Source: Cumulibacter soli (GTDB lineage Bacteria; Actinomycetota; Actinomycetes; Mycobacteriales; Antricoccaceae). Taken from it: 64,000 bases of DNA. Below, piece after piece: positions 36,414-46,229 of the stretch. The notes beneath the pieces are model-generated. The model was not told the DNA's origin and made no database searches. It saw only the letters and a list, made by a program, of their open reading frames with translations. Every line of letters starts with the position of its first letter. Position 1 is the first letter of the stretch. The stretch spans positions 248,001 to 312,000 of the forward strand of contig NZ_SMSG01000003.1 in the NCBI RefSeq assembly GCF_004382795.1. Direction: 5' to 3'. The position numbers were made by a program, and so were the translations under genes.

Positions 36414-36438
36414 AACGCGCCAGGGCGATTTTTGTTCC
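36414..36438 (-). promoter_or_regulatory. ECF (SigE/SigH/SigR-type) promoter of sigB
   Basis: Minus strand GGAAC (36438-36434), 17 bases, GTT (36416-36414), about 68 bases upstream of the sigB ATG. It matches the SigH/SigR consensus GGAAY-N16-20-GTT. Confidence 0.65.
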
Positions 36439-36485
36439 GCCGTTGAGTAATCCAGGGTGTGGATCACCTTTGTTAAGTGCGAGTG

Positions 36486-37571
36486 TTAAATGTGCGTACC
36501 GACCCAGTCCCGGATGACTACGCGCACATCCTGACGTCGGCCGGTGTTATAGCGCGCCATCGATACAGCCTGCTCGGCGCCGTCATTGCGGTGTACGGCG
36601 ACAATTCCGGTGCCGATGTGTGCGATACCGCGTTCGCTGAACCCGTTGATCCAGTCGCGTTGCTCCACTGGATCCTCGGACCACAACTCCACGTATTGCC
36701 GTACCGGTACGACGGCACGTTCAAGGAGCAACACCGAGCAGTTCTCGATATCTGCGAACCCTGTCGCGAGGCGTTCGAGCGGATCATCGCCACCGGTGGA
36801 GTACTCCCAGTTCGTCAGATACACCGCGAGTCCACCGGGACGCAGTAGCGCGGCGAAATCGGTGCCTAGGGTGGCGTGACCAGTTCCGTCGGCACTGTCG
36901 CGAAAGATGGTGTGCCCGCTGGGTCGCCCCAGAATGAAGGGCGGATTGCACACGACGAGGTCGAACCTCTCGTGGATCTGGTCGGCGAAGTCACTAGCGA
37001 GCGTCTGCACCCCAGGTTGAGCATTGAGCGCGGCAGTCAGTTCGGTGAACGCGAGCGCTCGTGGGTTGATATCCGATGCGACACAGTCTGCGTCGTGGAG
37101 TGAGGCGAGGTGGGTGATCACGGCGCCGGCGCCGCTGCCTACTTCCAGAACGCGGCGATAGTTACCCTCCGGAATTGCGGCCAGCAGGGTCGCCGAGGCC
37201 TCGCCGGGACCGCTGACGGCGTCAGGGTCATCGTCGTACCAGCCGAAGTCGCTGGCGACCCACCGCAATTCGCCGCCGACCTCCGCGGCGACGATGCATA
37301 CCGATCCGCGCAACCACGGCTCGTCCTCGCCGACGTCGACAGCGATCAAGAGTTCTGTGCGCACGGCGTGTGTCACCACATCCTCGCCGAGGACCTGCCG
37401 CAACTGCGCGGCAGGCACTGGTTCACCACGGGAGAAAACGCTCCACAGCGGACGCATCGCCGCAGGGTCCGTGGTCGCGGAATGTAGTGCGGCCCCGAGT
37501 GCGGACCCGATGTCGCGGCGAGCTTCGGCGGCGATGGGGTCGAGGGGTTCAAGGATCGCCAGACGCTGCAT
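36486..37571 (-). CDS. Class I SAM-dependent methyltransferase with NPPF motif
   Basis: 361-aa protein: an actinobacterial N-terminal domain (about 1-120) and a Rossmann methyltransferase domain. Motif I is VLEVGSGAGAVITHLAS near 140, the acidic residue is in CVASDINPRALAFTE, and motif IV is DLVVCNPPFILGRP. NPPF is the catalytic motif of enzymes methylating amide or amino nitrogen (PrmC/HemK, RsmC, N6-adenine types), so the target may be a glutamine of a translation factor or a nucleobase; it cannot be resolved here. The ATG is close to the divergent DUF3099 gene, about 27 bases apart. Confidence 0.85.
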   Translation of the reverse strand: MQRLAILEPLDPIAAEARRDIGSALGAALHSATTDPAAMRPLWSVFSRGEPVPAAQLRQVLGEDVVTHAVRTELLIAVDVGEDEPWLRGSVCIVAAEVGGELRWVASDFGWYDDDPDAVSGPGEASATLLAAIPEGNYRRVLEVGSGAGAVITHLASLHDADCVASDINPRALAFTELTAALNAQPGVQTLASDFADQIHERFDLVVCNPPFILGRPSGHTIFRDSADGTGHATLGTDFAALLRPGGLAVYLTNWEYSTGGDDPLERLATGFADIENCSVLLLERAVVPVRQYVELWSEDPVEQRDWINGFSERGIAHIGTGIVAVHRNDGAEQAVSMARYNTGRRQDVRVVIRDWVGTHI

Positions 37572-37597
37572 GTGTTTTAGACTAGGACCCCTAGCCC

Positions 37598-38014
37598 ATG
37601 TCAGGAGACAGCGTGCGGAAACGTACTCGACCGCACCTCGTTACGGGGGCGCCGATCAGCCGTGAGGTGGAGTTTCGCTCACGGCAGCGACGCTATATCT
37701 TGACGATGGCAGCGCGCGTGGTGCTGCTGATTGTCGCTGCCGCGGTGGCCCGCTACAGCATGATCGCGGCTATCGTAATCGGCTTACTCAGCGCGGTATT
37801 GCCATGGATCGCCGTGGTCATGGCAAACGATGGCCCTCCGAAATCGTCGAAGTACTACCGAGGTGTGACGCCTGTCGGGCAGCGGGAGCGGGCGCTGGAA
37901 TCATCTAGCGGCGATAATGGGGAACCGACGATCGTGGCCGAGTCGGTCATCATCGATGAGCAAGGCGCGCGGATGCGCCCCGAGGACGAGCGAGGCAAGC
38001 ATGAGCAGCAGTGA
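37598..38014 (+). CDS. DUF3099 membrane protein
   Basis: 138-aa protein (Rv2709-like) of unknown function. An Arg-rich cytosolic start (VRKRTRPHLVTGAPISREVEFRSRQRRYI) leads into two closely spaced transmembrane helices (about 35-53 and 55-75). A polar tail follows, with the conserved KSSKYYRG motif and an acidic end. Located next to sigB in many actinobacteria. It overlaps the DUF3039 gene start by 14 bp, so the two are probably co-translated. Confidence 0.85.
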   Translation: MSGDSVRKRTRPHLVTGAPISREVEFRSRQRRYILTMAARVVLLIVAAAVARYSMIAAIVIGLLSAVLPWIAVVMANDGPPKSSKYYRGVTPVGQRERALESSSGDNGEPTIVAESVIIDEQGARMRPEDERGKHEQQ

Positions 38015-38237
38015 CCTTCTGGAGCGCCCGGAACTCAAGGACGCCGACACCTCGAAGGACGATGAGGTATTTCATTACGTCCGCAAGAACCAGATCGCCG
38101 AGAGTGCGGTTATGGGCAACATGGTGGTTGCTTTGTGCGGTGAGACGTTCCCGGTGACGAAGACGCCGAAGCCCGGCTCTCCGGTGTGTAAAGACTGCAA
38201 AGAGATCTACAACAGCCTTCCGAAAGGCAAGAAGTAG
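38001..38237 (+). CDS. DUF3039 protein
   Basis: 78-aa conserved actinobacterial protein (Rv2708c-like). Features: acidic N-terminus (LLERPELKDADTSKDDE), HYVRKNQIAESAVMG, the ALCGETFPVTK cysteine, and CKDCKEIYNSLPKGKK at the end. The CG...CxxC arrangement (three Cys plus nearby His) suggests a small metal-binding protein. ATG 38001 lies inside the DUF3099 gene and has GAGG upstream. Function unknown. Confidence 0.88.
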   Translation: MSSSDLLERPELKDADTSKDDEVFHYVRKNQIAESAVMGNMVVALCGETFPVTKTPKPGSPVCKDCKEIYNSLPKGKK

Positions 38238-38258
38238 CGACCGAGACTGTTCTCACGC

Positions 38259-38289
38259 GCGGCCTCCCGACACCTGTCGTGGAGGTCGC
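38259..38289 (+). terminator. Hairpin after the DUF3039 gene
   Basis: Stem GCGGCCTCC/GGAGGTCGC (38259-38267 with 38281-38289; one G-T pair) with an extra CGAC/GTCG pairing in the loop, 21 bases after the stop. Confidence 0.6.
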
Positions 38290-38360
38290 GTTCATGTGCG
38301 CCGCGAGGCGCTAGGTTGGCAACCGACCAAGAGTCAGGCAATCAGAACGATAGGGGCGCG

Positions 38361-40094
38361 ATGCGGGCAGTCGAGGGACAGCAGGGCGCGAACGGCGGAT
38401 ACCGACCGCCTACCTCGGACACCCCACTGCGCGGATGGCAGCGCAAAGCGCTGAACCGATACCTGATGACTCGTTCCGAGGACTTCATGCTGGTGGCCAC
38501 GCCAGGGGCAGGTAAGACCACTTTCGCTTTGCGGGTCGCCCGTGAATTGTTGGATGTCGGCACGATTAGCCAGGTCATCGTGATTGCGCCCACCGAACAT
38601 CTGAAAGTGCAGTGGGCAAAGGCCGCCGAGCGGATCGGTATCCGGATTGACCCGAAGTTCAGTGGCAGTGCCGGTCGGACCTCTAGCGACTACGCCGGTG
38701 TCGCGGCGACGTACGCCGGTGTCGCCGGAGCGATCGACACGTTCGCGACCCGTACCAAGAGTCGCGAAACCCTGGTCATTCTCGACGAAGTGCATCACGC
38801 GGGCGATGCAAAGTCCTGGGGCTCGGCCATCCGTGCCGCGTTCAGCCATGCGACGCGGCGGCTGATGTTGACCGGAACACCGTTCCGCTCCGACGACACG
38901 CCCATTCCCTTCGTGACGTACGAGACGATCGCCGGCGGTATGAAGAAATCCGTGGCCGACTTCTCGTACGGCTACGGCGATGCGCTCACCGACCGAGTGG
39001 TACGCCCGGTGCTGTTCATGTCGTATAGCGGCGAAGCGCGCTGGCGAACCCGGGCCGGTGACGAGATGACGATGCGTCTGGGCGAGGTAGCGCTCAAGGA
39101 GCACACTCAGCGCGCCTGGCGTACCGCGCTCGATCCCGAAGGTGACTGGATCCCGGCGGTGCTGAAGGCAGCCCACGGCCGGTTACGGCAGTTGCGTGAA
39201 TCCAGCGCCCCGGATGCCGGTGGTCTCGTGATAGCCAGCGACCAACAGGATGCCCGCGCGTACGCCGAACTTCTGGAACATATGACCGGCGTGCGACCCA
39301 CGTTGGTGCTCTCGGACGAGAGCGGATCCTCGGCCCAGATCGCCCAGTTCACCCAGTCCCGCGACGAATGGATCGTGGCGGTCCGGATGGTCAGCGAAGG
39401 CGTCGATGTGCCGCGATTGGGCGTGCTGGTGTACGCGACGAACACGAGCACGGCGATGTTCTTTGCGCAGGCGGTTGGCCGTGTAATCCGAGCGCGTGCG
39501 AGCGGCGAGTCCGCGACAGTATTTCTGCCGTCCGTCCCGCGGTTGCGCGCGCTCGCGCACGATATGGAGACGACGCGCGACCACGTCCTGGGTGCGCCCA
39601 AGTATGCAGACGAATGGGACGACCTCCCGGCGGACGAGCCGGCCGCCGCTACGGACACCGACCAGGACGATCGCGAGTCGTCGTACGAGCGCCTGGGCGC
39701 CTCGGCTGACTTCGAGGACGTCATCTTCGACGGTAACGCGTGGGGCAGTCAGGCCGAGCTCGACGATGAACAGGAGTTCCTCGGCATTCCCGGGCTGCTC
39801 GAACCGGATCAGGTCACGATGTTGCTACGTGATCGCCAGCAGCGGCAGGTGACTCGTCGCAGCGAACCGCAACCGGAGCCAGTGCCCGCAGCGCCGCAAT
39901 CGCATCACGATGTGCTCGCCACGCTGCGCAAGGAACTCACCAGCCTGGTGTCCCTGCGGTACGCGCGCACTGGGCGTAAGCACGCCCTCATCCATGCTGA
40001 GCTGCGCCGAGTGTGTGGTGGCCCACCGACGCCACTAGCGACCGCCGAGCAGTTGCAAGCGCGGATCGACTATCTCCGCCAGAACCGGAGCTGA
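38361..40094 (+). CDS. DEAD/DEAH-box superfamily 2 helicase
   Basis: 577-aa ATP-dependent helicase-like protein conserved in actinobacteria. The N-terminal PLRGWQRKALNRYL is a Q-motif-like element. Walker A is ATPGAGKTTFA near 47, the DEVHH box follows (VILDEVHHAGDAKSWG), then motif III LTGTPFRSDD. Helicase C motifs include VSEGVDVPRLGVLVYAT and QAVGRVIRA. The C-terminal 170 residues are acidic then helical. It resembles the UvrB/ResIII-like helicases of unknown role. Start: ATG 38361 with AGGGG upstream; TTG 38316 is an alternative that overlaps a TAGGTT -10-like element at 38312-38317. Confidence 0.87.
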   Translation: MRAVEGQQGANGGYRPPTSDTPLRGWQRKALNRYLMTRSEDFMLVATPGAGKTTFALRVARELLDVGTISQVIVIAPTEHLKVQWAKAAERIGIRIDPKFSGSAGRTSSDYAGVAATYAGVAGAIDTFATRTKSRETLVILDEVHHAGDAKSWGSAIRAAFSHATRRLMLTGTPFRSDDTPIPFVTYETIAGGMKKSVADFSYGYGDALTDRVVRPVLFMSYSGEARWRTRAGDEMTMRLGEVALKEHTQRAWRTALDPEGDWIPAVLKAAHGRLRQLRESSAPDAGGLVIASDQQDARAYAELLEHMTGVRPTLVLSDESGSSAQIAQFTQSRDEWIVAVRMVSEGVDVPRLGVLVYATNTSTAMFFAQAVGRVIRARASGESATVFLPSVPRLRALAHDMETTRDHVLGAPKYADEWDDLPADEPAAATDTDQDDRESSYERLGASADFEDVIFDGNAWGSQAELDDEQEFLGIPGLLEPDQVTMLLRDRQQRQVTRRSEPQPEPVPAAPQSHHDVLATLRKELTSLVSLRYARTGRKHALIHAELRRVCGGPPTPLATAEQLQARIDYLRQNRS

Positions 40095-40173
40095 GATCGG
40101 GCACGTCGAACTACGGATATTGCCGCTGTTGACTTGAGCTGCCGAGGCCCGCTGCATCACGCACCATGTGAAA

Positions 40174-40211
40174 GGCGCAGCGGCGATCCCGTACAGGATC
40201 GCCGCTGCGCC
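40174..40211. terminator. Bidirectional terminator between helicase and DUF7455 genes
   Basis: Perfect 16-bp stem GGCGCAGCGGCGATCC (arms 40174-40189 and 40196-40211), six-base loop, flanked by AAA on the left and GTTT on the right so it can act on both strands. Confidence 0.8.
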
Positions 40212-40230
40212 GTTTCGGTATGTGAGTTAA

Positions 40231-40419
40231 TCAGGTGAGCGCGATGTCCTTGGCCTTCAGGGCGCTGCCATACTCGCGGGCGTGGTGCCCGCAGAACAGC
40301 AACTCAAGACCATTCGCGAGCACAGCGCGGTTGGTCGCGCGAGCACCGCAACGGTCGCAACGGTCCGTCGCCTTCAGCTCGGTCTGGGTATCGGTCACGT
40401 CGGTGTATGTTGCGTTCAT
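40231..40419 (-). CDS. Small zinc-ribbon-like protein (DUF7455)
   Basis: 62-aa conserved actinobacterial protein found near sigA. DRCDRCGARATNRAVLANG then LFCGHHAREYGSAL gives a CxxC...CxxH pattern that should bind one zinc ion. A role in transcription or translation is possible but unproven. ATG 40419 has AAGGAG upstream. The gene shares the helicase terminator. Confidence 0.82.
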   Translation of the reverse strand: MNATYTDVTDTQTELKATDRCDRCGARATNRAVLANGLELLFCGHHAREYGSALKAKDIALT

Positions 40420-40638
40420 CGCTCGCTCCTTACGTCGGCGCGCCGAGAGCCACTTGGCTTCAGCGCGTTGGCGCTCACTCTATGCGGTTCACCCCCGTGA
40501 AGGTGGGATCCTCGGGCGATCTTTGTTTCGCCTATGGAGAACAACGACTATGACGACGTTTGCATTCCTCTGGTTCTGTCCGCTGTGGGCGAACCACCCG
40601 ACGAGTCGTCCCGGGCGCGCGCCACGCGCGCAGGGGCG

Positions 40639-41322
40639 ATGAGCCGTCGTCGCGGTGCCGATCGGCAGCGACCGGCCCCGCCGGTAATCCGCCCGACACA
40701 GGTACCGATCGACGCGCTGGAAGAGGCGACGCTGAGTGCGGACGCAGCGATTTCCCGGGCCAGAATCACCGGGCTCACTGGTGACGTGGTCGCGCCCGGA
40801 TCGGAAATCGAACACAGTTCGATGAGCGATCTGCGGTTGGACGTCCTTGAGTTTTCTGGGGCGAGGCTCGTCGATGTGCTCATCCAGGAAGCGCAGATCA
40901 CGGCGCTGAACGCCTCGGGTGCCACGTTGCGCCGCTCGGCGGTCATCGGCGGGCGGATTGGTGTCCTGGACCTCAGCGATGCCGACGTGTCCGGCGTTGA
41001 GGTACGTGGAGCGAGGATTGATTATCTGCGGCTGGACGGTGCTCGCGTGCGTGACCTGCTGATCGTGGACTGCACTGTCGGGACGATGGACCTGCCGGAG
41101 GCCGATATCCACCGCGGTGCCGTCGTCAGCAGCAGCCTCGGCGAAATTGACACGCGTCGGCTTCGTGCGGTCGATCTTGACCTGCGGGGGAGCGGAACGC
41201 CCGCCATCACCGATATCACTGCGTTGCGCGGCGCGACGCTCACCGAGTTCCACCTTCGGGTCCTGCTGCCCGCGATAGCGGCGCACCTCGGCATCGACAT
41301 AGCAGAAGATCCCGCTCCATAA
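40639..41322 (+). CDS. Pentapeptide-repeat-like protein
   Basis: 227-aa protein with a basic N-terminus (MSRRRGADRQRPAPPVIRP) followed by degenerate five-residue periodic hydrophobic repeats, A(D/N)LxxA style: LEFSGARLVDV, LNASGATLRRSA, LDLSDADVSGVEVRGARIDYLRLDGARV, predicting a right-handed beta-helix from about 40 to 200. The C-terminal helix ends HLGIDIAEDPAP. Some pentapeptide proteins mimic DNA and bind gyrase, but most are uncharacterised. ATG 40639 with AGGGG is preferred; an earlier ATG at 40534 would add 35 unrelated residues. The stop codon lies in the loop of the following terminator. Confidence 0.78.
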   Translation: MSRRRGADRQRPAPPVIRPTQVPIDALEEATLSADAAISRARITGLTGDVVAPGSEIEHSSMSDLRLDVLEFSGARLVDVLIQEAQITALNASGATLRRSAVIGGRIGVLDLSDADVSGVEVRGARIDYLRLDGARVRDLLIVDCTVGTMDLPEADIHRGAVVSSSLGEIDTRRLRAVDLDLRGSGTPAITDITALRGATLTEFHLRVLLPAIAAHLGIDIAEDPAP

Positions 41323-41336
41323 GGAGCGGGATCTTC
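41305..41336. terminator. Bidirectional terminator between pentapeptide gene and sigA
   Basis: Perfect 14-bp stem GAAGATCCCGCTCC (arms 41305-41318 and 41323-41336) with a four-base loop ATAA that contains the upstream gene's TAA stop. Confidence 0.78.
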
Positions 41337-41356
41337 AGCGGTAGAACACAGACTCG

Positions 41357-42631
<1,275 letters not shown>

Positions 42632-42843
42632 GCGGTTCCTTTCGCAGCGTGAGCGTCAGGAGCTCACGGTGTGTGAGCACACCAATAGAGAACTACCTGG
42701 TCTGGATCGGCCGTAGGTCTTGACGGCCAGCGTCTGTTCCATTGTAACCGCGCTCCGAAATAACCCGGTCGCCAAGGGGACCGATCTGAGCGGTCGGTGG
42801 CGCCGAGAACCGCGTCACGTGGGCGATCGCGGTATCGATGCGG

Positions 42844-43602
42844 CTATGTTGATAGGTTCTCGCGCGCCGCGTACGCGGCACCGACGATGCCCGCGTTATT
42901 GAGCATGTGCGCGACCGCGACCGGGGTGCGGCACTCCAACAACGGCACCCATTTTTCCGCCTTCTTGCTGATCCCGCCACCAACGATGATCAGATCCGGC
43001 CACAGCCCGCGCTCAAGCACCTGGAGGTAGTGGCTGACCCGTGCGGCCCACTGCGGGTAACTGAGTCCCTTACGGTCCTTGACCGAACCTGCCGCGCGAT
43101 GCTCGCCGTCCTTCCCGTCGACTTCGATGTGGCCGAGCTCAGTGTTGGGGACCAACACCCCATTGACGATCAGCGCCGAGCCGATTCCGGTGCCAAATGT
43201 CAGCATCAGGACGGTTCCGGCGACGCCGCGCCCGGCGCCGTAGCGCACCTCAGCGAGTCCGGCGGCGTCCGCATCGTTGAGCACTTCGGCGGGCATCGAA
43301 AGCCGCTCGGACATCAGCGCAGTGACGTCACTGCCGATCCAGGATTGATCGATATTGGCAGCGGTGCGCGCGACGCCGCGTTGAATCACCGACGGAACGG
43401 TGATGCCCACCTCGCCGTGATAGCCACTTTGCTCCACGATCTGTGCGACGACCTCCGCAACGTTTTGCGGAGTCGACTTCGTTGGCGTCGGGATCCGGAT
43501 CCGTTCGGTCGTGAGCGTGCCGTCGGCGAGATTTACCAGCGCTCCTTTGATCCCCGTGCCACCGATGTCGATACCCAGTCCGAGGTGGGGACCTGCCGTC
43601 AT
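42844..43602 (-). CDS. ppgK: Polyphosphate glucokinase
   Basis: ROK-family kinase phosphorylating glucose with polyphosphate (and usually ATP). The 252-aa protein has phosphate loop GIDIGGTGIKGA near 9, the LTFGTGIGSAL second phosphate motif, NDADAAGLAE with the catalytic Asp, and ELGHIEVDGKDGEHRAAGSVKDRKGLSY, the insert characteristic of PPGK rather than other ROK kinases. ATG 43602 has GGGAGA upstream. Order sigA-ppgK-suhB is as in mycobacteria. Confidence 0.96.
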   Translation of the reverse strand: MTAGPHLGLGIDIGGTGIKGALVNLADGTLTTERIRIPTPTKSTPQNVAEVVAQIVEQSGYHGEVGITVPSVIQRGVARTAANIDQSWIGSDVTALMSERLSMPAEVLNDADAAGLAEVRYGAGRGVAGTVLMLTFGTGIGSALIVNGVLVPNTELGHIEVDGKDGEHRAAGSVKDRKGLSYPQWAARVSHYLQVLERGLWPDLIIVGGGISKKAEKWVPLLECRTPVAVAHMLNNAGIVGAAYAARENLST

Positions 43603-43646
43603 GATGTCTCCCGTTGAGCCGATCCGAGGGGTGAGTCGCGCACACT

Positions 43647-43652
43647 TAGGAT
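43647..43652 (+). promoter_or_regulatory. Leaderless -10 element of the inositol monophosphatase gene
   Basis: TAGGAT, six bases, then ATG 43659; no Shine-Dalgarno. Confidence 0.5.
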
Positions 43653-43658
43653 AGAGCC

Positions 43659-44483
43659 ATGACCAGCCCCGATCGCACCGTCGCGACCGTCGACCTCGAC
43701 CACCTCTGCTCGCTCGCGCGCACGCTCGGCCGCCAGGCCGCTGACCTCGTTAAGGCCGGTCGGACCGCGGCCGTGGTCGATATCGACACCAAGTCCGACC
43801 CGACTGATGTGGTCACCGCGATGGATCGCGCCTGCGAAGCGTTGCTGCGCGAACGACTAGCCGAGCTGCGACCTGGCGATGGCGTGCACGGGGAGGAGCA
43901 CACGGAGTCCGAGGGCCGCACGGGCGTCCGGTGGATTATCGATCCCATCGACGGAACCGTGAACTACCTCTACGGACTCGAGAACTACTCGATTTCCATC
44001 GCAGTCGAGGTGGACGGCGACCTGGTCGTAGGTGTGGTTACCAAACCGGCGACCGGTGAACAGTTCCATGCGGTGCGCGGCGGTGGCGCCTTCCTCGACG
44101 ATTGGCCGATCGGCTGTTCGGCCCCCACGGATCTGAGCTTGACACTGTTGGCGACCGGCTTCGGGTACCTTCCGTCCCGCCGCGCGGCTCAAGGCGCCGT
44201 GGTCGGCGCGCTGTTAGCGGAGGTACGCGATATTCGTCGGATGGGGTCGGCCGCGCTGGATCTGTGCAATGTGGCGGCCGGACGCGTCGATGCGTATTAC
44301 GAGTGGGGCACCCATATTTGGGACTGGGCCGCCGGCGCGGTCATTTGCCGCGAGGCCGGCGTCGACGTCCGCCTACCGGAGGATGACGAGGGCCTCGTCG
44401 TTGCCTGCGCGCCATCGGTATCGAGCGCGCTGAACGACGCGATCCGCAGCCGAATCAAGCCCGAATGGCAGGTACCGCACTAG
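43659..44483 (+). CDS. suhB: Inositol monophosphatase family protein
   Basis: Mg-dependent phosphatase (Rv2701c/SuhB-like), probably hydrolysing inositol-1-phosphate for phosphatidylinositol, mycothiol or similar products. The 274-aa protein has metal ligands in VHGEEHTESEG (the Glu of motif GEE), WIIDPIDGTVNYLYG (DPIDGT motif) and the C-terminal WDWAAGAVICREAG. The N-terminal helix holds SDPTDVVTAMDRACE. Length fits the family. The IMPase superfamily also includes fructose bisphosphatases and PAP phosphatases, so substrate is inferred. Confidence 0.93.
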   Translation: MTSPDRTVATVDLDHLCSLARTLGRQAADLVKAGRTAAVVDIDTKSDPTDVVTAMDRACEALLRERLAELRPGDGVHGEEHTESEGRTGVRWIIDPIDGTVNYLYGLENYSISIAVEVDGDLVVGVVTKPATGEQFHAVRGGGAFLDDWPIGCSAPTDLSLTLLATGFGYLPSRRAAQGAVVGALLAEVRDIRRMGSAALDLCNVAAGRVDAYYEWGTHIWDWAAGAVICREAGVDVRLPEDDEGLVVACAPSVSSALNDAIRSRIKPEWQVPH

Positions 44484-44503
44484 CGGCGACGTCCGTAACA
44501 GAG

Positions 44504-45157
44504 TTAACTGCCGTCATCGGCCGGCTGTTCACCGTCAGAGGGCTCCGGGGCGTCCCCGGAACCGTCCGCTCCCTCCTGGGAGGTGTCGGCCTCGGCGCCG
44601 TCAGATTCAGGACAACCGGCCTGGACTTTGCCTTCAGCGGCGACCAGTTTGTCGATCGTTTGGGTCGACTGGTTGGCGTCGGCGATACCGTTGTACGCAG
44701 TACCAGCGATCACATGGATCGTCCCGTCGGTGATGTGGTTGGAGCGGTCAACGTCGAAGTCGGGAAAGTTCGCCGCGACTAGATCTGCCTGGAATTCGCT
44801 GCCGGTTCCGTACTGGATAGTCCCAGCAGTGCTGTACGTGCCATCGTCGGCATTTCCGACCTCCGTGACAGTGAAACCACGGCCTGTCAGGTCGGCCTCG
44901 ATCGACGCCGCCAACCCGGTCTGGTCGGTACCGTTGAGGACGACGACCTGAATCTTGCCGAGATCTTTCAGCTCCGCCAACTCTTCCTCAGAAGCGCTCT
45001 TGGTGCACGGTGCGGCCTGTTTCGCGACTTCTTCATCGTTCTTGCGAATAACCTGCCACCAGACGCCGACGGCCAGAACGGCTAGCACAATCAAGAAAAT
45101 GAGCGGGGGAATAGGCCTACGACCGCCCGGGCGACGGGGTGCCTTGGACTCGCTCAC
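44504..45157 (-). CDS. cei: Cell envelope integrity protein Cei-like (LytR C-terminal domain)
   Basis: 217-aa membrane protein like Rv2700, required for envelope integrity in mycobacteria. Basic Pro/Arg-rich N-terminus, one transmembrane helix (about 18-37, PLIFLIVLAVLAVGVWW), then an extracytoplasmic LytR_C-type domain (KIQVVVLNGTDQTGLAASIEADLTGRGFTVTEVGN). A pair of cysteines (about 51 and 183) may form a disulfide. The tail is acidic and low-complexity (Glu/Asp/Gly/Ser). GTG 45157 has GGAG upstream. Confidence 0.86.
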   Translation of the reverse strand: MSESKAPRRPGGRRPIPPLIFLIVLAVLAVGVWWQVIRKNDEEVAKQAAPCTKSASEEELAELKDLGKIQVVVLNGTDQTGLAASIEADLTGRGFTVTEVGNADDGTYSTAGTIQYGTGSEFQADLVAANFPDFDVDRSNHITDGTIHVIAGTAYNGIADANQSTQTIDKLVAAEGKVQAGCPESDGAEADTSQEGADGSGDAPEPSDGEQPADDGS

Positions 45158-45412
45158 TAGTTCTCCTGACTGATTGGCGCGCGCGTTCTGGTGCCGTCTT
45201 ATTCTGCCCGCTCAGCGGGAACAAGTAGCGACCGACACGCGTTATCGCACCATGCGCTGGCGGACTGGGAATCGGTGGTGTACCCTCGCGCGGTCAGAGC
45301 CTGTTTCTGAAGCCGACCGGTGCCTGACCGACCCGCTCCGACTTCGCGACATGCTGTGACCTCGCGTAGCCAACACCGCGCCCCCACAACCACCAGGAGA
45401 TGTCTCCCAGAA

Positions 45413-45712
45413 ATGGCAACTGACTACGACGCCCCTCGACGCAACGAATCCGACGATCTCGGAGAAGATTCGCTCGAGGAGCTCAAAGCCCGCCGCGCTG
45501 AGAATCAGTCATCGTCAATCGATGTCGATGATTCCGATCTCGAGCCGGTCGAACTACCCGGCGCCGACTTGTCTGCCGAAGAGTTGACAGTCACCGTCGT
45601 CCCGAAGCAGTCCGACGAGTTCACTTGCAGCAGCTGCTTCCTCGTACAGCACCGCTCACGTCTCGCTGTCGAGAAGAAGAACCAGCTGATCTGCCGCGAT
45701 TGCGCGGCATAA
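45413..45712 (+). CDS. DUF4193 protein
   Basis: 99-aa conserved actinobacterial protein (Rv2699c-like). Acidic N-terminal two thirds (DDLGEDSLEELKARRAE...LEPVELPGADLSAEELTV) and a C-terminal zinc-ribbon-like part: FTCSSCFLVQHRSRL then ICRDCA, giving two CxxC pairs. Essential in mycobacterial transposon screens as I recall, function unknown. A TACCCT -10-like element at 45281-45286 would give a leader of roughly 120 bases. The 255-base gap before the gene contains nothing else recognised. Confidence 0.9.
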   Translation: MATDYDAPRRNESDDLGEDSLEELKARRAENQSSSIDVDDSDLEPVELPGADLSAEELTVTVVPKQSDEFTCSSCFLVQHRSRLAVEKKNQLICRDCAA

Positions 45713-45729
45713 CAGCCGAAGCTGCCGAC

Positions 45730-46206
45730 CTACTCAGCCGCCGCTGTCGCACACGCGACGACGGCGGCTGAAAACTTCTCCGGGTGGCGGGTGCTGACCA
45801 GCGCGTACGGCGGTTCGTTGCCGACGCACACCACCTTGGACGCCGACTGGATCCACGGTCGCAGGAGAGTGACCGCGGCTGGGTCGCCGCCGACCCCCGC
45901 TGCTCGACGCGTATTGCGTTGATCGAGTTCTTCCACGCTAGCGACCTGGCGGCACGGCACCGAAAACTTACCGATGTGCACGAGGTCCGCAGTTACTTCG
46001 ATCTTGGTAAGTCCCGCCGATGCGAGCAATGCAGAGACCAGCAAGACCGGAACGGAGAGCGTGATCGCCGGGTGGATCGGCAGGTACATCCACACCTGTA
46101 GTTCCAGCACCACCGTCATCACCAGGGCGCCCGCCCACCAGCCGATCGGCATGTAGAGGCGCTCGGAGTACGTCGGAGTATCGGTGGGCGATGATGCGGC
46201 GGACAT
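45730..46206 (-). CDS. DUF3093 membrane protein
   Basis: 158-aa protein (Rv2698-like) with two transmembrane helices (about 21-40 and 47-64) and a cytosolic alpha/beta tail containing ACxRVA-like [12 protein letters not shown] and [13 protein letters not shown]. Function unknown. ATG 46206 is used because TACCCT lies six bases upstream on the minus strand (leaderless). The gene converges on DUF4193 and diverges from dut with only 23 bases between start codons. Confidence 0.85.
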   Translation of the reverse strand: MSAASSPTDTPTYSERLYMPIGWWAGALVMTVVLELQVWMYLPIHPAITLSVPVLLVSALLASAGLTKIEVTADLVHIGKFSVPCRQVASVEELDQRNTRRAAGVGGDPAAVTLLRPWIQSASKVVCVGNEPPYALVSTRHPEKFSAAVVACATAAAE

Positions 46207-46212
46207 TAGTCA

Positions 46213-46222
46213 AGGGTAGCCT
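46213..46222. promoter_or_regulatory. Overlapping divergent -10 elements of DUF3093 and dut
   Basis: The ten bases AGGGTAGCCT contain TAGCCT (46217-46222, plus strand, seven bases before the dut GTG) and TACCCT (46218-46213, minus strand, six bases before the DUF3093 ATG). The two hexamers share two bases, so polymerase could hardly occupy both at once. Confidence 0.55.
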
Positions 46223-46229
46223 CCGTCGG

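Noticed and set aside
45734-45771. Hairpin TCAGCCGCCG/CGGCGGCTGA as terminator for DUF4193
   Set aside because: It lies within the 3' coding end of the DUF3093 gene, and the pairing may simply reflect Ala codons; not secure enough to list as a feature.
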